This document shows positions 10,312-17,606 of a stretch of DNA of 47,103 bases, piece after piece (position 1 is the first letter of the stretch; the number at the start of each line of letters is the position of its first letter). The stretch spans positions 1 through 47,103 of the forward strand of contig JADLFQ010000013.1 of NCBI GenBank assembly GCA_020845515.1. Direction: 5' to 3'. The position numbers and the translations under genes were made by a program. The DNA comes from Anaerolineaceae bacterium. Lineage in GTDB: Bacteria; Chloroflexota; Anaerolineae; Anaerolineales; Anaerolineaceae. The notes under the pieces are model-generated. The model worked only from the letters and a program-made list of their open reading frames with translations, ran no database searches and was not told where the DNA came from.

Positions 10312-11299
10312 TCGGGTCTGCAATGGTCTTCTCATCCGCGGTCGGTTTTTTTTCTGTCTCCCGGCGCACCAGGTAAACCGGCCGGTGCTTAATCTCTTGG
10401 AAAATGTAGCCGGTATAAACTCCCACCAGCCCAACCGAGATCATCAAAATACCGCCGACAATCAACAAAATGAACATCATCGAACTCCAACCCGGGACAA
10501 GCTGGTCACTTGCGCCGCGCAGCCACAAGCTGAACACCCACAGCGCTTGCGCCAGCGCCAGGATGAGAAAAATGCCGCCGAGCGACATGCTGATGTAAAG
10601 CGGAACAAGAGAAAACGAAAAGACGGCATTCGCCGCCAGACGAAACATCTTGCGCGTCGAATACTTGGAAGTGCCCGCCAGGCGCGGCGGCTGTTGGTAG
10701 GGCAGAATGACCGTCCGAAAACCCATCCACGCCACCATGCCGCGCAAAAACCGGTTGTACTCGCGCATCGAACGCAGCGCCAGCACAACCGTGCGGTTCA
10801 TCAGGCGAAAATCAGCCCCGCCCGGCAGGATATGTGTATCGCCAATCCAGTTGATCAGCCGGTAAAACAAAGCAGAAGACAGGCGTTTCAAAAACGAGAG
10901 TGATTCAGGCTCCTGCCGCTGTGTGATCACAATATCATACCCTAACCTTGCCAGCGAGATCATTTCAGCGATCAGTGCAGGCGGATGCTGCCCGTCACAA
11001 TCCATCGTAATCACCAGATCGCCTTCTGCGCGGTCTAATCCGGCAGTCAGCGCCGCCTGGTGGCCAAAGTTTCGACTGAATTCCACGATCACGACGCGCG
11101 TGTCTCCAGCTCTCAACCTCTCCAGCGCCGCAGCAGTGCCATCCGTTGACCCATCGTTGATGTAGTAAAACGTAAAAGAATGAGGCAGTGCATCCACAGT
11201 CTCACAAAGCATGCCATGGAAAAGAGGCAGCATCTCTTCTTCGTTATACACGGGGATGATGATGTCAACCGTTGAAAAGGTAAAATGTAAATCGGTCAC
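10304..11299 (-). CDS. Family 2 glycosyltransferase, dolichol/undecaprenyl-phosphate type
   Basis: 331-aa membrane-linked GT2 enzyme of the DPM1/GtrB kind, which moves a sugar from a nucleotide donor onto a polyprenyl phosphate at the cytoplasmic face. Seen: VDIIIPVYNEE at the N-terminus, INDGSTDGT near 47, the metal/nucleotide DxD as D100-C-D102, and QRQEPES. Two hydrophobic helices near the C-terminus (about 225-265 and 270-300) are the membrane anchor of GtrB-like proteins. The likely start is GTG. The GT-C-like gene begins inside its last codons, which supports a donor-maker and donor-user pair. Confidence 0.93.
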   Translation of the reverse strand: MTDLHFTFSTVDIIIPVYNEEEMLPLFHGMLCETVDALPHSFTFYYINDGSTDGTAAALERLRAGDTRVVIVEFSRNFGHQAALTAGLDRAEGDLVITMDCDGQHPPALIAEMISLARLGYDIVITQRQEPESLSFLKRLSSALFYRLINWIGDTHILPGGADFRLMNRTVVLALRSMREYNRFLRGMVAWMGFRTVILPYQQPPRLAGTSKYSTRKMFRLAANAVFSFSLVPLYISMSLGGIFLILALAQALWVFSLWLRGASDQLVPGWSSMMFILLIVGGILMISVGLVGVYTGYIFQEIKHRPVYLVRRETEKKPTADEKTIADPNG

Positions 11300-11373
11300 C
11301 CGGGGGTTTCCCTTCCGACATGGAGCAATTTTCGAGCGGCAAGCCTGCTTTACAAGGGTCTTTCCTGTTCATT

Positions 11374-11979
11374 CTACAACAAGTTCTCCATCCGGTGGCG
11401 GTGAAAACGCCCCTCGCGGAAAGTCTTTTTTATCCGAAAACCAACTTTTTTGTGCATGGCAACCGCCGCTTGGTTTTCGATCTCAACACTTAATACCACC
11501 GCGCGGTACTCTGCCTGCCGGCAGATGTCCAAAAAGGCGCGCATCAGCCGCTCCCCCAGTCCGGCGCCGCGCGCCTCCGGAGAGATGCTCAAGTAGGAAA
11601 CTTCGATCACACTGGGATCGCTGCCCATCTGTCCTTGAATGGAAAGTGCTGAGACCGCCAGTTGCAACAGCACACCGGGGCGTGTGAACAGCAGCCGCAA
11701 GGTCTGCCGCACAAACCATGAAAAAGGCGTTTTTAACTGCCCCATCAGCCGCTCCGGACGCGGGCAGCCAATCACATACCCCACAGGCGTCCGGCCGTCC
11801 GGCAACAGTGCGACCAGGCTGATGACGGTTGGATCAGCCGCCCCAGCCTGAAAATACCGTTCCACAAAAGGAAGCCCCAGGTGGCTGAGCAGCGTGGGCA
11901 TGGCCGCGTGGTGCAGCCGGGCAACATCCGCCAGCATCTCCGGAGTACATTCTTTCAAAGGTCGCAGTGTAATTTCCAT
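11374..11979 (-). CDS. GNAT family N-acetyltransferase
   Basis: 201 aa. The acetyl-CoA binding segment is visible as LSISPEARGAGLGERLMRAF (about residues 131-150). It is followed by VVLSVEIENQAAVAMHKKVGFR, the usual strand-helix end of GNAT domains. It starts at an ATG behind AAGAGG, 31 bases after the FemAB-like gene. Placement in the glycan run suggests acetylation of an amino sugar or of an envelope amino acid, but the substrate is not readable. Confidence 0.88.
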   Translation of the reverse strand: MEITLRPLKECTPEMLADVARLHHAAMPTLLSHLGLPFVERYFQAGAADPTVISLVALLPDGRTPVGYVIGCPRPERLMGQLKTPFSWFVRQTLRLLFTRPGVLLQLAVSALSIQGQMGSDPSVIEVSYLSISPEARGAGLGERLMRAFLDICRQAEYRAVVLSVEIENQAAVAMHKKVGFRIKKTFREGRFHRHRMENLL

Positions 11980-12010
11980 GACCAGCCTCTTTTCTAAGAT
12001 TCAAGTAGAA

Positions 12011-13054
12011 TCAGGCCAGCCCGCGAATCAGAGACGGCCCAAGGGCGCGCACCAGCGGGCGCGGCAGGCGTTTCCACAGCGCGATGGCAAGTTGAAATTT
12101 TGGGTTCTTCTGGTTCAATTCCGGCAGCGCCGCGCCCGGCTGTAGAGCGCACCAATACGCCAGCGGCAGCCTCTCTGGTTTCCACTTCATTTTGAAGACC
12201 TCATTTCCAGAACCGGCCAGGCTGCGTCCCAAATCAAAGGTCTGCATTCCCATCTCAACACAATGTTCAAGGATCGCCCAGTAAAGGAACTCTCCGGCAT
12301 AATCCGGGCGGTACCGGCGCAGGATATTTGCATGCAGGTTATTTGTCGTCCCTTCGTGATGGATCAATACGCCGCCGCCAGCAAGCCCGCCATCAGGTGC
12401 ATACACCACCACAAACTCAAGCCGCTCCCCCAGCCGTTCCAGCATCACCCGCAAATATTTGCGGCTGTGATAGGGCGAGCCAAGCTCATGCATACTGCGG
12501 GCGATCGCTTCATAAGCATCATCCAAAACGTCATCGCGGCCAAATCGAACCGAAAAGCCCTTGCGAAGCGACTTGCGGATGTGGTTGCGATGATCCGAGC
12601 TGTAAGCAGTCAGCAGTTCCTCTGCCGGCCCCCGCAGTTGAATGCGATAGGTGGCATAACCGGGAAGCTGCGCCCATCCATCCGGCAAGGATTCGCCCCC
12701 ATCTTCATGCCGCACCAGCACGTACGCCGCTCCCAGTAAACCTGCCAGCCGGTTGGCTTCCGCGAGTAACGCCCTTCCAGCCGCAGGGTTGGCAGCCGCA
12801 TACCCGCCATAACTGGCAAACGGGGCAGTCGTCAGGTAGTTGCCAAAAACCGGGTGGCGGACGTGCGCCAGAGACACCCACCCCTCCAGATTTTTGCCCT
12901 GCTCTGCTGCCAGACGGTAAACTGGCAAGCCGCCCGCCTGCTCAACGAACACAGACCACACTTCCAGTCCGGGGAACCCCGCCTTGCGCGCCAATTCAGC
13001 CGGCAGGCGCGTAGATTCCAATGCTGAAAGCCGCCGCACGGCAAGTTCAGACAT
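12011..13054 (-). CDS. FemAB/GNAT-like aminoacyl or acyl transferase
   Basis: 347 aa. Read as two GNAT-like halves: residues 1-150 (substrate half) and 160-330. The second half contains SSDHRNHIRKSLRKGF, the basic helix seen in FemAB and BioF2-like transferases, then GGGVLIHHEGTTNNLHAN and LYWAILEHCVEMGMQTFDLGRS. FemAB proteins add amino acids to peptidoglycan bridges; relatives in exopolysaccharide clusters modify glycans. The start at 13054 overlaps the deacetylase stop by 8 bases; a longer in-frame reading would lie inside that gene. The donor and acceptor are unknown. Confidence 0.82.
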   Translation of the reverse strand: MSELAVRRLSALESTRLPAELARKAGFPGLEVWSVFVEQAGGLPVYRLAAEQGKNLEGWVSLAHVRHPVFGNYLTTAPFASYGGYAAANPAAGRALLAEANRLAGLLGAAYVLVRHEDGGESLPDGWAQLPGYATYRIQLRGPAEELLTAYSSDHRNHIRKSLRKGFSVRFGRDDVLDDAYEAIARSMHELGSPYHSRKYLRVMLERLGERLEFVVVYAPDGGLAGGGVLIHHEGTTNNLHANILRRYRPDYAGEFLYWAILEHCVEMGMQTFDLGRSLAGSGNEVFKMKWKPERLPLAYWCALQPGAALPELNQKNPKFQLAIALWKRLPRPLVRALGPSLIRGLA

Positions 13055-13928
13055 CCTGAACCCCACCCTGCAATACCTCGCCCAGCCAAGCCCCCAACGG
13101 AGAAACCGGAAAACGGTGCAAAAGCGCATTGAGAAAACCAGATTTATCCACCAAAAAGGGAAGCAGCTGCGGGTTGCGCAAGATATCCCCGCGCATCCGC
13201 TCGGGCCAGTTCTCCGGCCGCACGAGTTCATACGGGTGCAGGAAAATCACCGGACTGCGTCCGGCTTTCAATTCTCGCGCCAGCAGGCCAAGCACTCCCC
13301 GCCCGGACAGCCCGCTGACAAAACTGGAGCCGTAAGGCAGTTCGCCGCTCCGCAGCAATTCCATTGAAAAATAGCGCGGCGCAGCAAGTGCGTGAAAACC
13401 GCGCCGCCATTTCCAGGTGCTCACCGGCAGTTCCCACACACCCGCATTTTGCAGCAGGTCTCCCGCCGGCGCATAGATCGAAGAGCTGTACTGAAAACCC
13501 GCGCCCGCCAGTAGCGGGTAAGCATCCTCCGAGATGCGCACCATCGGCGCGCGGTACCCCCGAACGCCATGGCGCTCGATCCAGCTTTGCGAGCGCCGGA
13601 TATCCAGCGTCAGGTCTTCCGGCCGGGACAGGGAGCGGTGAACATGACAGTGAAAACCAAGCTCATGTCCTGCCGCGGCGATCTTTTCCGCCATCTCGGG
13701 ATACCATTCCACAATTTCTCCCACCAGATAAAAACTGGCTTTTGCCGTCCCCAACTGTTTCAAGATCAGGTCAACCGCTTGCATGCTGAAGCCGCCGTCC
13801 AGTATCCGCCGCGCTTTGCTGTCTTGAATGGAATCATACCTGCGGCTGAGCGCAAACCACGACTCAAAGTCAATGGAAAGCAGAACACGCGGGGAGGGAG
13901 GGCTGAGGGGCAGTTTCCTTTGAAACAT
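13047..13928 (-). CDS. Polysaccharide deacetylase (NodB-type, exopolysaccharide-linked)
   Basis: 293-aa carbohydrate esterase 4 fold protein. The catalytic motifs are visible: SIDFESW with D20, and GHELGFHCHVHRSL with the metal histidines H93 and H97. RGYRAPMVRIS is the conserved motif 3. The wording of motif 1 (DFE instead of DDG) matches deacetylases found in exopolysaccharide/exosortase-type clusters. There is no signal peptide, so it probably acts on the cytoplasmic side. It is the first gene of a seven-gene minus-strand run and its ATG sits within about 2-3 bases of the predicted transcription start. Confidence 0.9.
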   Translation of the reverse strand: MFQRKLPLSPPSPRVLLSIDFESWFALSRRYDSIQDSKARRILDGGFSMQAVDLILKQLGTAKASFYLVGEIVEWYPEMAEKIAAAGHELGFHCHVHRSLSRPEDLTLDIRRSQSWIERHGVRGYRAPMVRISEDAYPLLAGAGFQYSSSIYAPAGDLLQNAGVWELPVSTWKWRRGFHALAAPRYFSMELLRSGELPYGSSFVSGLSGRGVLGLLARELKAGRSPVIFLHPYELVRPENWPERMRGDILRNPQLLPFLVDKSGFLNALLHRFPVSPLGAWLGEVLQGGVQDV

Positions 13929-13937
13929 GTCGAAAGC

Positions 13938-13966
13938 ATGTTACCGCCTTCAGGGAGGACTGTCAA
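13938..13966 (-). promoter_or_regulatory. Sigma-70-type promoter of the glycan operon (leaderless or nearly so)
   Basis: On the minus strand the -35 box is a perfect TTGACA (13961-13966), the spacer is 17 nt and the -10 is TAACAT (13938-13943). Counting 7 nt from the -10 puts the start of RNA about 2-3 nt before the ATG of the deacetylase gene, so the message would have almost no 5' leader. Confidence 0.7.
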
Positions 13967-14101
13967 GCAGGGTGGCCGGGCGAAGGCTGGGCGGGGAGAA
14001 ATCTTATCACTGACCGGGGAACCCTGGCGGCTGCTGACCAAGATTTTTCACCCTTTAAAGCAAAACTTTCGACGTAGAATCAGCCCCCGCCAAAAAATCC
14101 A

Positions 14102-14130
14102 TTGACTCTGAACAGCAAAATCTCTATAAT
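14102..14130 (+). promoter_or_regulatory. Near-consensus sigma-70-type promoter
   Basis: TTGACT (14102-14107), a 17-nt spacer and a perfect TATAAT (14125-14130). RNA should begin around 14136-14139. It drives the structured leader and the 70-aa gene and stands back to back with the glycan-operon promoter. Confidence 0.8.
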
Positions 14131-14133
14131 GAA

Positions 14134-14244
14134 GGTGGACATAGGGTAACGATCCTATCGGCTGGGCGCAGTCGAAGCGCCCGCATGCACCCACCCGAAA
14201 TTCACTGGCCGTTCGTGAAAGATACGAGCGGCCGCGTTGTTTTT
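14134..14244 (+). promoter_or_regulatory. Structured 5' leader ending in a terminator-like hairpin
   Basis: Three local stems can be drawn by eye. ATAGG/CCTAT is 14141-14145 with 14154-14158. GGGCGC/GCGCCC is 14164-14169 with 14177-14182. A 10-bp stem (14207-14216 with 14224-14233, one G-U pair) is followed by GCGTTG and five T (14240-14244). GGTGG (14134-14138) can also pair with CCACC (14191-14195), closing a three-way junction, although the RNA may start inside GGTGG. The free linker CGGCT (14159-14163) can pair with the terminator arm GGCCG (14207-14211). The layout is that of an attenuator or riboswitch, but I match it to no known class. Confidence 0.5.
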
Positions 14245-14271
14245 GGGGCTGCAGATCGAAAGGAGGAGAAA

Positions 14272-14484
14272 ATGCTCTATCTTGATCTGACCGAGCAGGA
14301 ACATTCCATCCTAACCCAATTGCTGGAAAACTGTATTTCTGACCTCAGAGTCGAGATCGTTGGCACTGATAACATGGAATATAAAAAGATGCTCCACCAG
14401 CGCAAAAAGGTGCTCACAAAACTGCATAAGAGCATGCAACAATACAACCAAAAACTCCTTCCCGAAGGGGAAGGAGTGCAATAA
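14272..14484 (+). CDS. Small conserved-type protein, function unknown
   Basis: 70 aa, starting LYLDLTEQEHSILTQLLE. The pattern (hydrophobic strand, helix, SDLRVEI.GTD, then MLHQRKKVLTKLHKSM) resembles a small two-helix protein type seen in many bacteria without known role. The ATG has an ideal AGGAGG (14261-14266), which beats the in-frame ATG at 14185 lying in the leader. It has its own strong promoter and a structured leader. Its last codons contain a 9-bp hairpin (14456-14477) whose T-run lies on the opposite strand. It is soluble, with no signal peptide. Confidence 0.72.
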   Translation: MLYLDLTEQEHSILTQLLENCISDLRVEIVGTDNMEYKKMLHQRKKVLTKLHKSMQQYNQKLLPEGEGVQ

Positions 14485-14833
14485 TCCCGCTGGTTGCGCT
14501 GGAGTGGCTGCCCGGCGTTTGCGGGTCCGCCGCCCTGGTTGAACCTGTCCCCCATTGCCTGTACCAGGTAATGCAGTTCAAACTGCCGCCTTAAAGTGAA
14601 CACATCTGACTGGAACCTCGTCTTTGAGTAAACCTCCCCAAATCCCCCCAAAATAGTCTGTAAATTCGAGTGACAAGTACAACTGAACGCGGGTAGCCTT
14701 AAACGTCGCAACACCGCGTTGCAACCCGAAGGCTATTTCGACCTGCGGAACTATTCGCATATCGGGGTCGTTTAATAAGTGCACCTCTCAATAAAAAACA
14801 TTGAGGTTTAAAAATATCCAAATTGGAGAAATG
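14485..14833. other. Non-coding stretch before the lipoprotein gene
   Basis: No gene is seen. The frame 14674-14775 reads QPEGYFDLRNYSHIGVV before a stop and may be a scrap of an old enzyme gene, but it is too short to name. A small CCTG-tac-CAGG hairpin lies near 14560. A + strand promoter for the lipoprotein gene should lie here, but I cannot point to one with confidence. Confidence 0.4.
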
Positions 14834-15274
14834 ATGAAAGCACAAAATATTTTGATTGTTCTGGCAGCAATTGCTGTCCTCACAGTGACAGGATGCACGC
14901 CAGCCGCCGCGCCAACCCCACCACTGATTGATACCAACTGGCTGCTGGAAGACCTGCAGGGTCAAGCGGCAATGTCCGGCATACAAGTGACAATCCATTT
15001 TGAGAAGGATAAATTTAACGGTACCGATGGCTGCAACCAATACAACGGCTCATACATGCTGGAAGGAGAAAAAATCACCATCAATAAAAACATCGCCACC
15101 ACAAGGATGGCATGTGAAGAGTCCATTATGGAGCAAGCCTCCGCGTACATCACTGCATTGACACAAGCGGCTTCATACAAAATCACCGGTCAGCAGTTGA
15201 CGCTGCTGGACGTGGAGGGCAAACCGCTGACCGTATTTGCGCAGGACCTCACATTGACCAAAAGTAATCCATAA
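14834..15274 (+). CDS. META-domain lipoprotein (HslJ-like)
   Basis: 146 aa. A lipoprotein signal peptide ends in LTVTGC with the lipidated cysteine at C21, so the protein should sit on the outer face of the membrane. The rest is one META domain: TNWLLEDLQG, the conserved GTDGCNQYNGSY, ATTRMAC and a final strand. META proteins such as HslJ are linked to stress and antibiotic tolerance; no enzyme activity is known. The start was chosen at the second of two adjacent ATGs because of its spacing from GGAG. After the TAA the same frame stays open for another 64 codons (see findings). Confidence 0.88.
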   Translation: MKAQNILIVLAAIAVLTVTGCTPAAAPTPPLIDTNWLLEDLQGQAAMSGIQVTIHFEKDKFNGTDGCNQYNGSYMLEGEKITINKNIATTRMACEESIMEQASAYITALTQAASYKITGQQLTLLDVEGKPLTVFAQDLTLTKSNP

Positions 15275-15695
15275 AATACCGCCTATCTACCTGGCAGCAA
15301 AGCAATCACACCAGTCAAAGGGGCTTCAAAAGTGGAAGCAGCGCCCAGTTCGGCTTCAAGACAAGTGATCAGCTGCTTCGGCAATGCAATGAACATTGAT
15401 CTCAATACCGGCAGCATCATGGATTCGGCTTTTCTGCTTGTACAAAACAACAGCCGCGGAACCTTCTAATTTGCCGCAGTAGCTCGCAACGCCCCGCGTG
15501 GCTATAAAACAAAAAAACTTGCCAGCCGCGCTTGAACTGCGGCTGGCTTTCCGCGTTAAAGCTTCTGTCAGCTTGCAAACCCTGAACGCACATCAATTTT
15601 TTTGCCCCAGGAGCACATGCACATCTGATTTAATCAGCAAATTCCCTCACGGTTTTCCTTATTCATGGTTAAACTTACCCTAGGAGGAAGTGCAC
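15275..15695. other. Intergenic stretch with terminator and palindrome
   Basis: No separate gene is supported. The lipoprotein frame continues open to a TAA at 15467. A terminator hairpin lies at 15521-15547. A perfect 13-base palindrome CTGATTTAATCAG (15625-15637) stands about 60 bases before hutI and could be an operator. No clear promoter boxes are seen. Confidence 0.4.
15521..15550 (+). terminator. Terminator hairpin after the META lipoprotein
   Basis: A perfect 9-bp GC-rich stem (15521-15529 with 15539-15547) and a 9-nt loop, followed by TTT and preceded by an A-rich run. The A-run would give a T-run on the other strand, so it can work both ways. Confidence 0.55.
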
Positions 15696-16955
15696 ATGCT
15701 CATCCATTCTGCCGCACAATTGCTCACGCTCGCCGGTGCTCCCCAGCGTGGCCATGAATTAGGCCGCCTGGAGATCATTCCGGATGGGGCTGTCCTAATC
15801 GAAGACGGTACGATCAGCGCCATTGGAACCAGCACAACCTTGACCACCCGCTACCCCAACGCTCCCCGGCTGGATGCAAGCGGCAAAGTGGTCATGCCTG
15901 GGCTGGTTGATCCCCACACCCATCTGGTGTGGGCCGGCGACCGGGCAAAAGAATTTGAGATGCGCATTGCCGGTAAAACCTACCTTGAAATCATGGCCGC
16001 CGGCGGCGGCATCAACGCCACCGTTCAGGCAACACGCCAGGCAGACACCGAAACCCTGCTGGCGCAGACGCGCGCTCGTGCTGCCACCCTCTTGCGCAAC
16101 GGGACAACCACCGCCGAAGCAAAAACCGGCTACGGTTTGGAGACCGCCGCTGAACTGCGCCAATTGCAGGCGCTCCTGTCGCTCGACCGGGAAGGGCCGC
16201 TTGAAATCATTCCCACCTTCATGGGCGCCCATGCCGTTCCGCCAGAATATGCAGGCAATACCGCCGGATATGTTGAGTTGGTCTGCCAGGAAATGCTTCC
16301 GGCCGTTCACCGCTGGTGGACAGATCAATCCACCTGGCGCTCGCTGCCGTTTATGGACGTCTTTTGCGAGACAGGCGCCTTCGACCTGGCACAGTCGCGC
16401 CGCATCTTGGAAGCCGCCCAGACACTCGGTTTCCCCCTCAAAATTCACGCCGATGAGTTTGCATCCCTCGGCGGGGCGCACCTGGCAGTCGAACTTGGGG
16501 CTGTCTCGGCGGAGCATCTGGTAAAAACTCCGCCGAAGGATATTGAGGCGCTGGCGCACAGCAACACAGTGGCAGTTGCATTGCCGCCGACTCCCTTCGG
16601 GCTGGCCGACCCCAATCACATGCCGGCGCGGGCTTTCCTGCAAGCCGGGGGGCTGTTAGCCATCGCTTCCGATCTGAACCCCGGCCCGGCCTGGTGCGAA
16701 AGTATGCAATTCGTCATCGCACTGGCTTGCCGCTACCTCCGGTTGACCCCCGCCCAGGCAATTGCCGCCGCAACCATCAACGCCGCCGCCGCCATCCAGC
16801 GGAAGGATCAAATTGGCTCTCTTGAACCCGGAAAGCAGGCCGATCTGCTCATCTTAAATACGGCGGACTATCGCCACCTCGGCTATCGCTTCGGCGGCAA
16901 TCTCGTCAAAACCGTCATCAAGCGCGGCAAAATCGTCATAGACCACTCTGAATAG
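15696..16955 (+). CDS. hutI: Imidazolonepropionase
   Basis: Third step of histidine breakdown: opens 4-imidazolone-5-propanoate to N-formimino-L-glutamate. The 419-aa amidohydrolase shows the metal motif VDPHTHLVW (H74, H76), the HutI signature AGGGINATV, KTGYGLE, KIHADEF (third histidine) and ASDLNPG (metal aspartate). The ATG lies 7 bases after AGGAGGA; a GTG six bases upstream is less well placed. No hutH, hutU or hutG is nearby, so the pathway genes are scattered or incomplete here. The HD-domain gene follows by 15 bases and is likely co-transcribed. Confidence 0.96.
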   Translation: MLIHSAAQLLTLAGAPQRGHELGRLEIIPDGAVLIEDGTISAIGTSTTLTTRYPNAPRLDASGKVVMPGLVDPHTHLVWAGDRAKEFEMRIAGKTYLEIMAAGGGINATVQATRQADTETLLAQTRARAATLLRNGTTTAEAKTGYGLETAAELRQLQALLSLDREGPLEIIPTFMGAHAVPPEYAGNTAGYVELVCQEMLPAVHRWWTDQSTWRSLPFMDVFCETGAFDLAQSRRILEAAQTLGFPLKIHADEFASLGGAHLAVELGAVSAEHLVKTPPKDIEALAHSNTVAVALPPTPFGLADPNHMPARAFLQAGGLLAIASDLNPGPAWCESMQFVIALACRYLRLTPAQAIAAATINAAAAIQRKDQIGSLEPGKQADLLILNTADYRHLGYRFGGNLVKTVIKRGKIVIDHSE

Positions 16956-16970
16956 CAAGGAGGATGCAGC

Positions 16971-17606
16971 ATGCCCACCATCGAACAAGCCCGTGCCTGG
17001 TATACCGGCGCAGATGTTGTGCACGATTTTGACCACGTCCTGCGGGTCTACGCCATGGCTCAGCGGCTTTCCGAAAGTGAAAACGCCGATTGGGAGATCG
17101 TCGCAGCCGCCGTTCTCTTGCACGATTCTGTCGGCGCGACGCCCGGCAGCCAGGCGCGGACGGAACACCACCTCGCCTCGGCAGAGTTTGCCGCGCAAGT
17201 GCTCACAAAAGAAGGCTGGCCGGAAGAACGTATCCGGGCAGTGCAGCACTGTATCCGCGCCCACCGCTACCGCGATGACCGCGAACCTCCCGCCACAATC
17301 GAAGCACAGGTGCTCTTTGATGCTGACAAGCTGGACGTATTAGGCGCGGTCGGCATTGCCCGTGCAGTGGCGTATGCAACGCTGGCAGGTGAACCGGTCT
17401 ATGCACAGCCCTCGCAGCGCTTTTTAACCACCGGACAGAAGGAACCCGGCGAGTCACACTCGTGTTACCACGAGTATCTGTTCAAACTTAGTAAGATCAA
17501 AGAGCGGCTCTTCACCACCACGGGCTGCGCCCTGGCAGTGGAACGCGATGCCTACATCGCCGCCTATTTTGACCGCCTTAAGAACGAATGGCGCGGCGAA
17601 AGTTAA
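16971..17606 (+). CDS. HD-domain phosphohydrolase
   Basis: 211 aa with HD superfamily metal ligands: H22 in FDHVLRV, the H51-D52 doublet in VLLHDSV, and an aspartate in LFDADKLDVLGA. Similar small HD proteins hydrolyse nucleotides or other phosphoesters; the substrate is not readable. A perfect AGGAGG precedes the ATG, 15 bases after hutI. The last 19 bases overlap the start of the next gene, so it is probably in an operon with both neighbours. A tie to histidine catabolism is only positional. Confidence 0.88.
   Translation: MPTIEQARAWYTGADVVHDFDHVLRVYAMAQRLSESENADWEIVAAAVLLHDSVGATPGSQARTEHHLASAEFAAQVLTKEGWPEERIRAVQHCIRAHRYRDDREPPATIEAQVLFDADKLDVLGAVGIARAVAYATLAGEPVYAQPSQRFLTTGQKEPGESHSCYHEYLFKLSKIKERLFTTTGCALAVERDAYIAAYFDRLKNEWRGES

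Noticed and set aside
14456-14477. 9-bp hairpin at the end of the 70-aa gene as its terminator
   Set aside because: No T-run follows on the plus strand; the T-run lies on the other side, and the stem falls in coding sequence.
14674-14775. Possible scrap of a sugar-hydrolase gene (QPEGYFDLRNYSHIG...)
   Set aside because: Only about 30 codons, no start, no supporting upstream sequence; resemblance is from memory and too weak.
15625-15637. Palindrome CTGATTTAATCAG as a Hut operator
   Set aside because: Perfect but short and AT-rich, and no regulator gene is nearby to support it.
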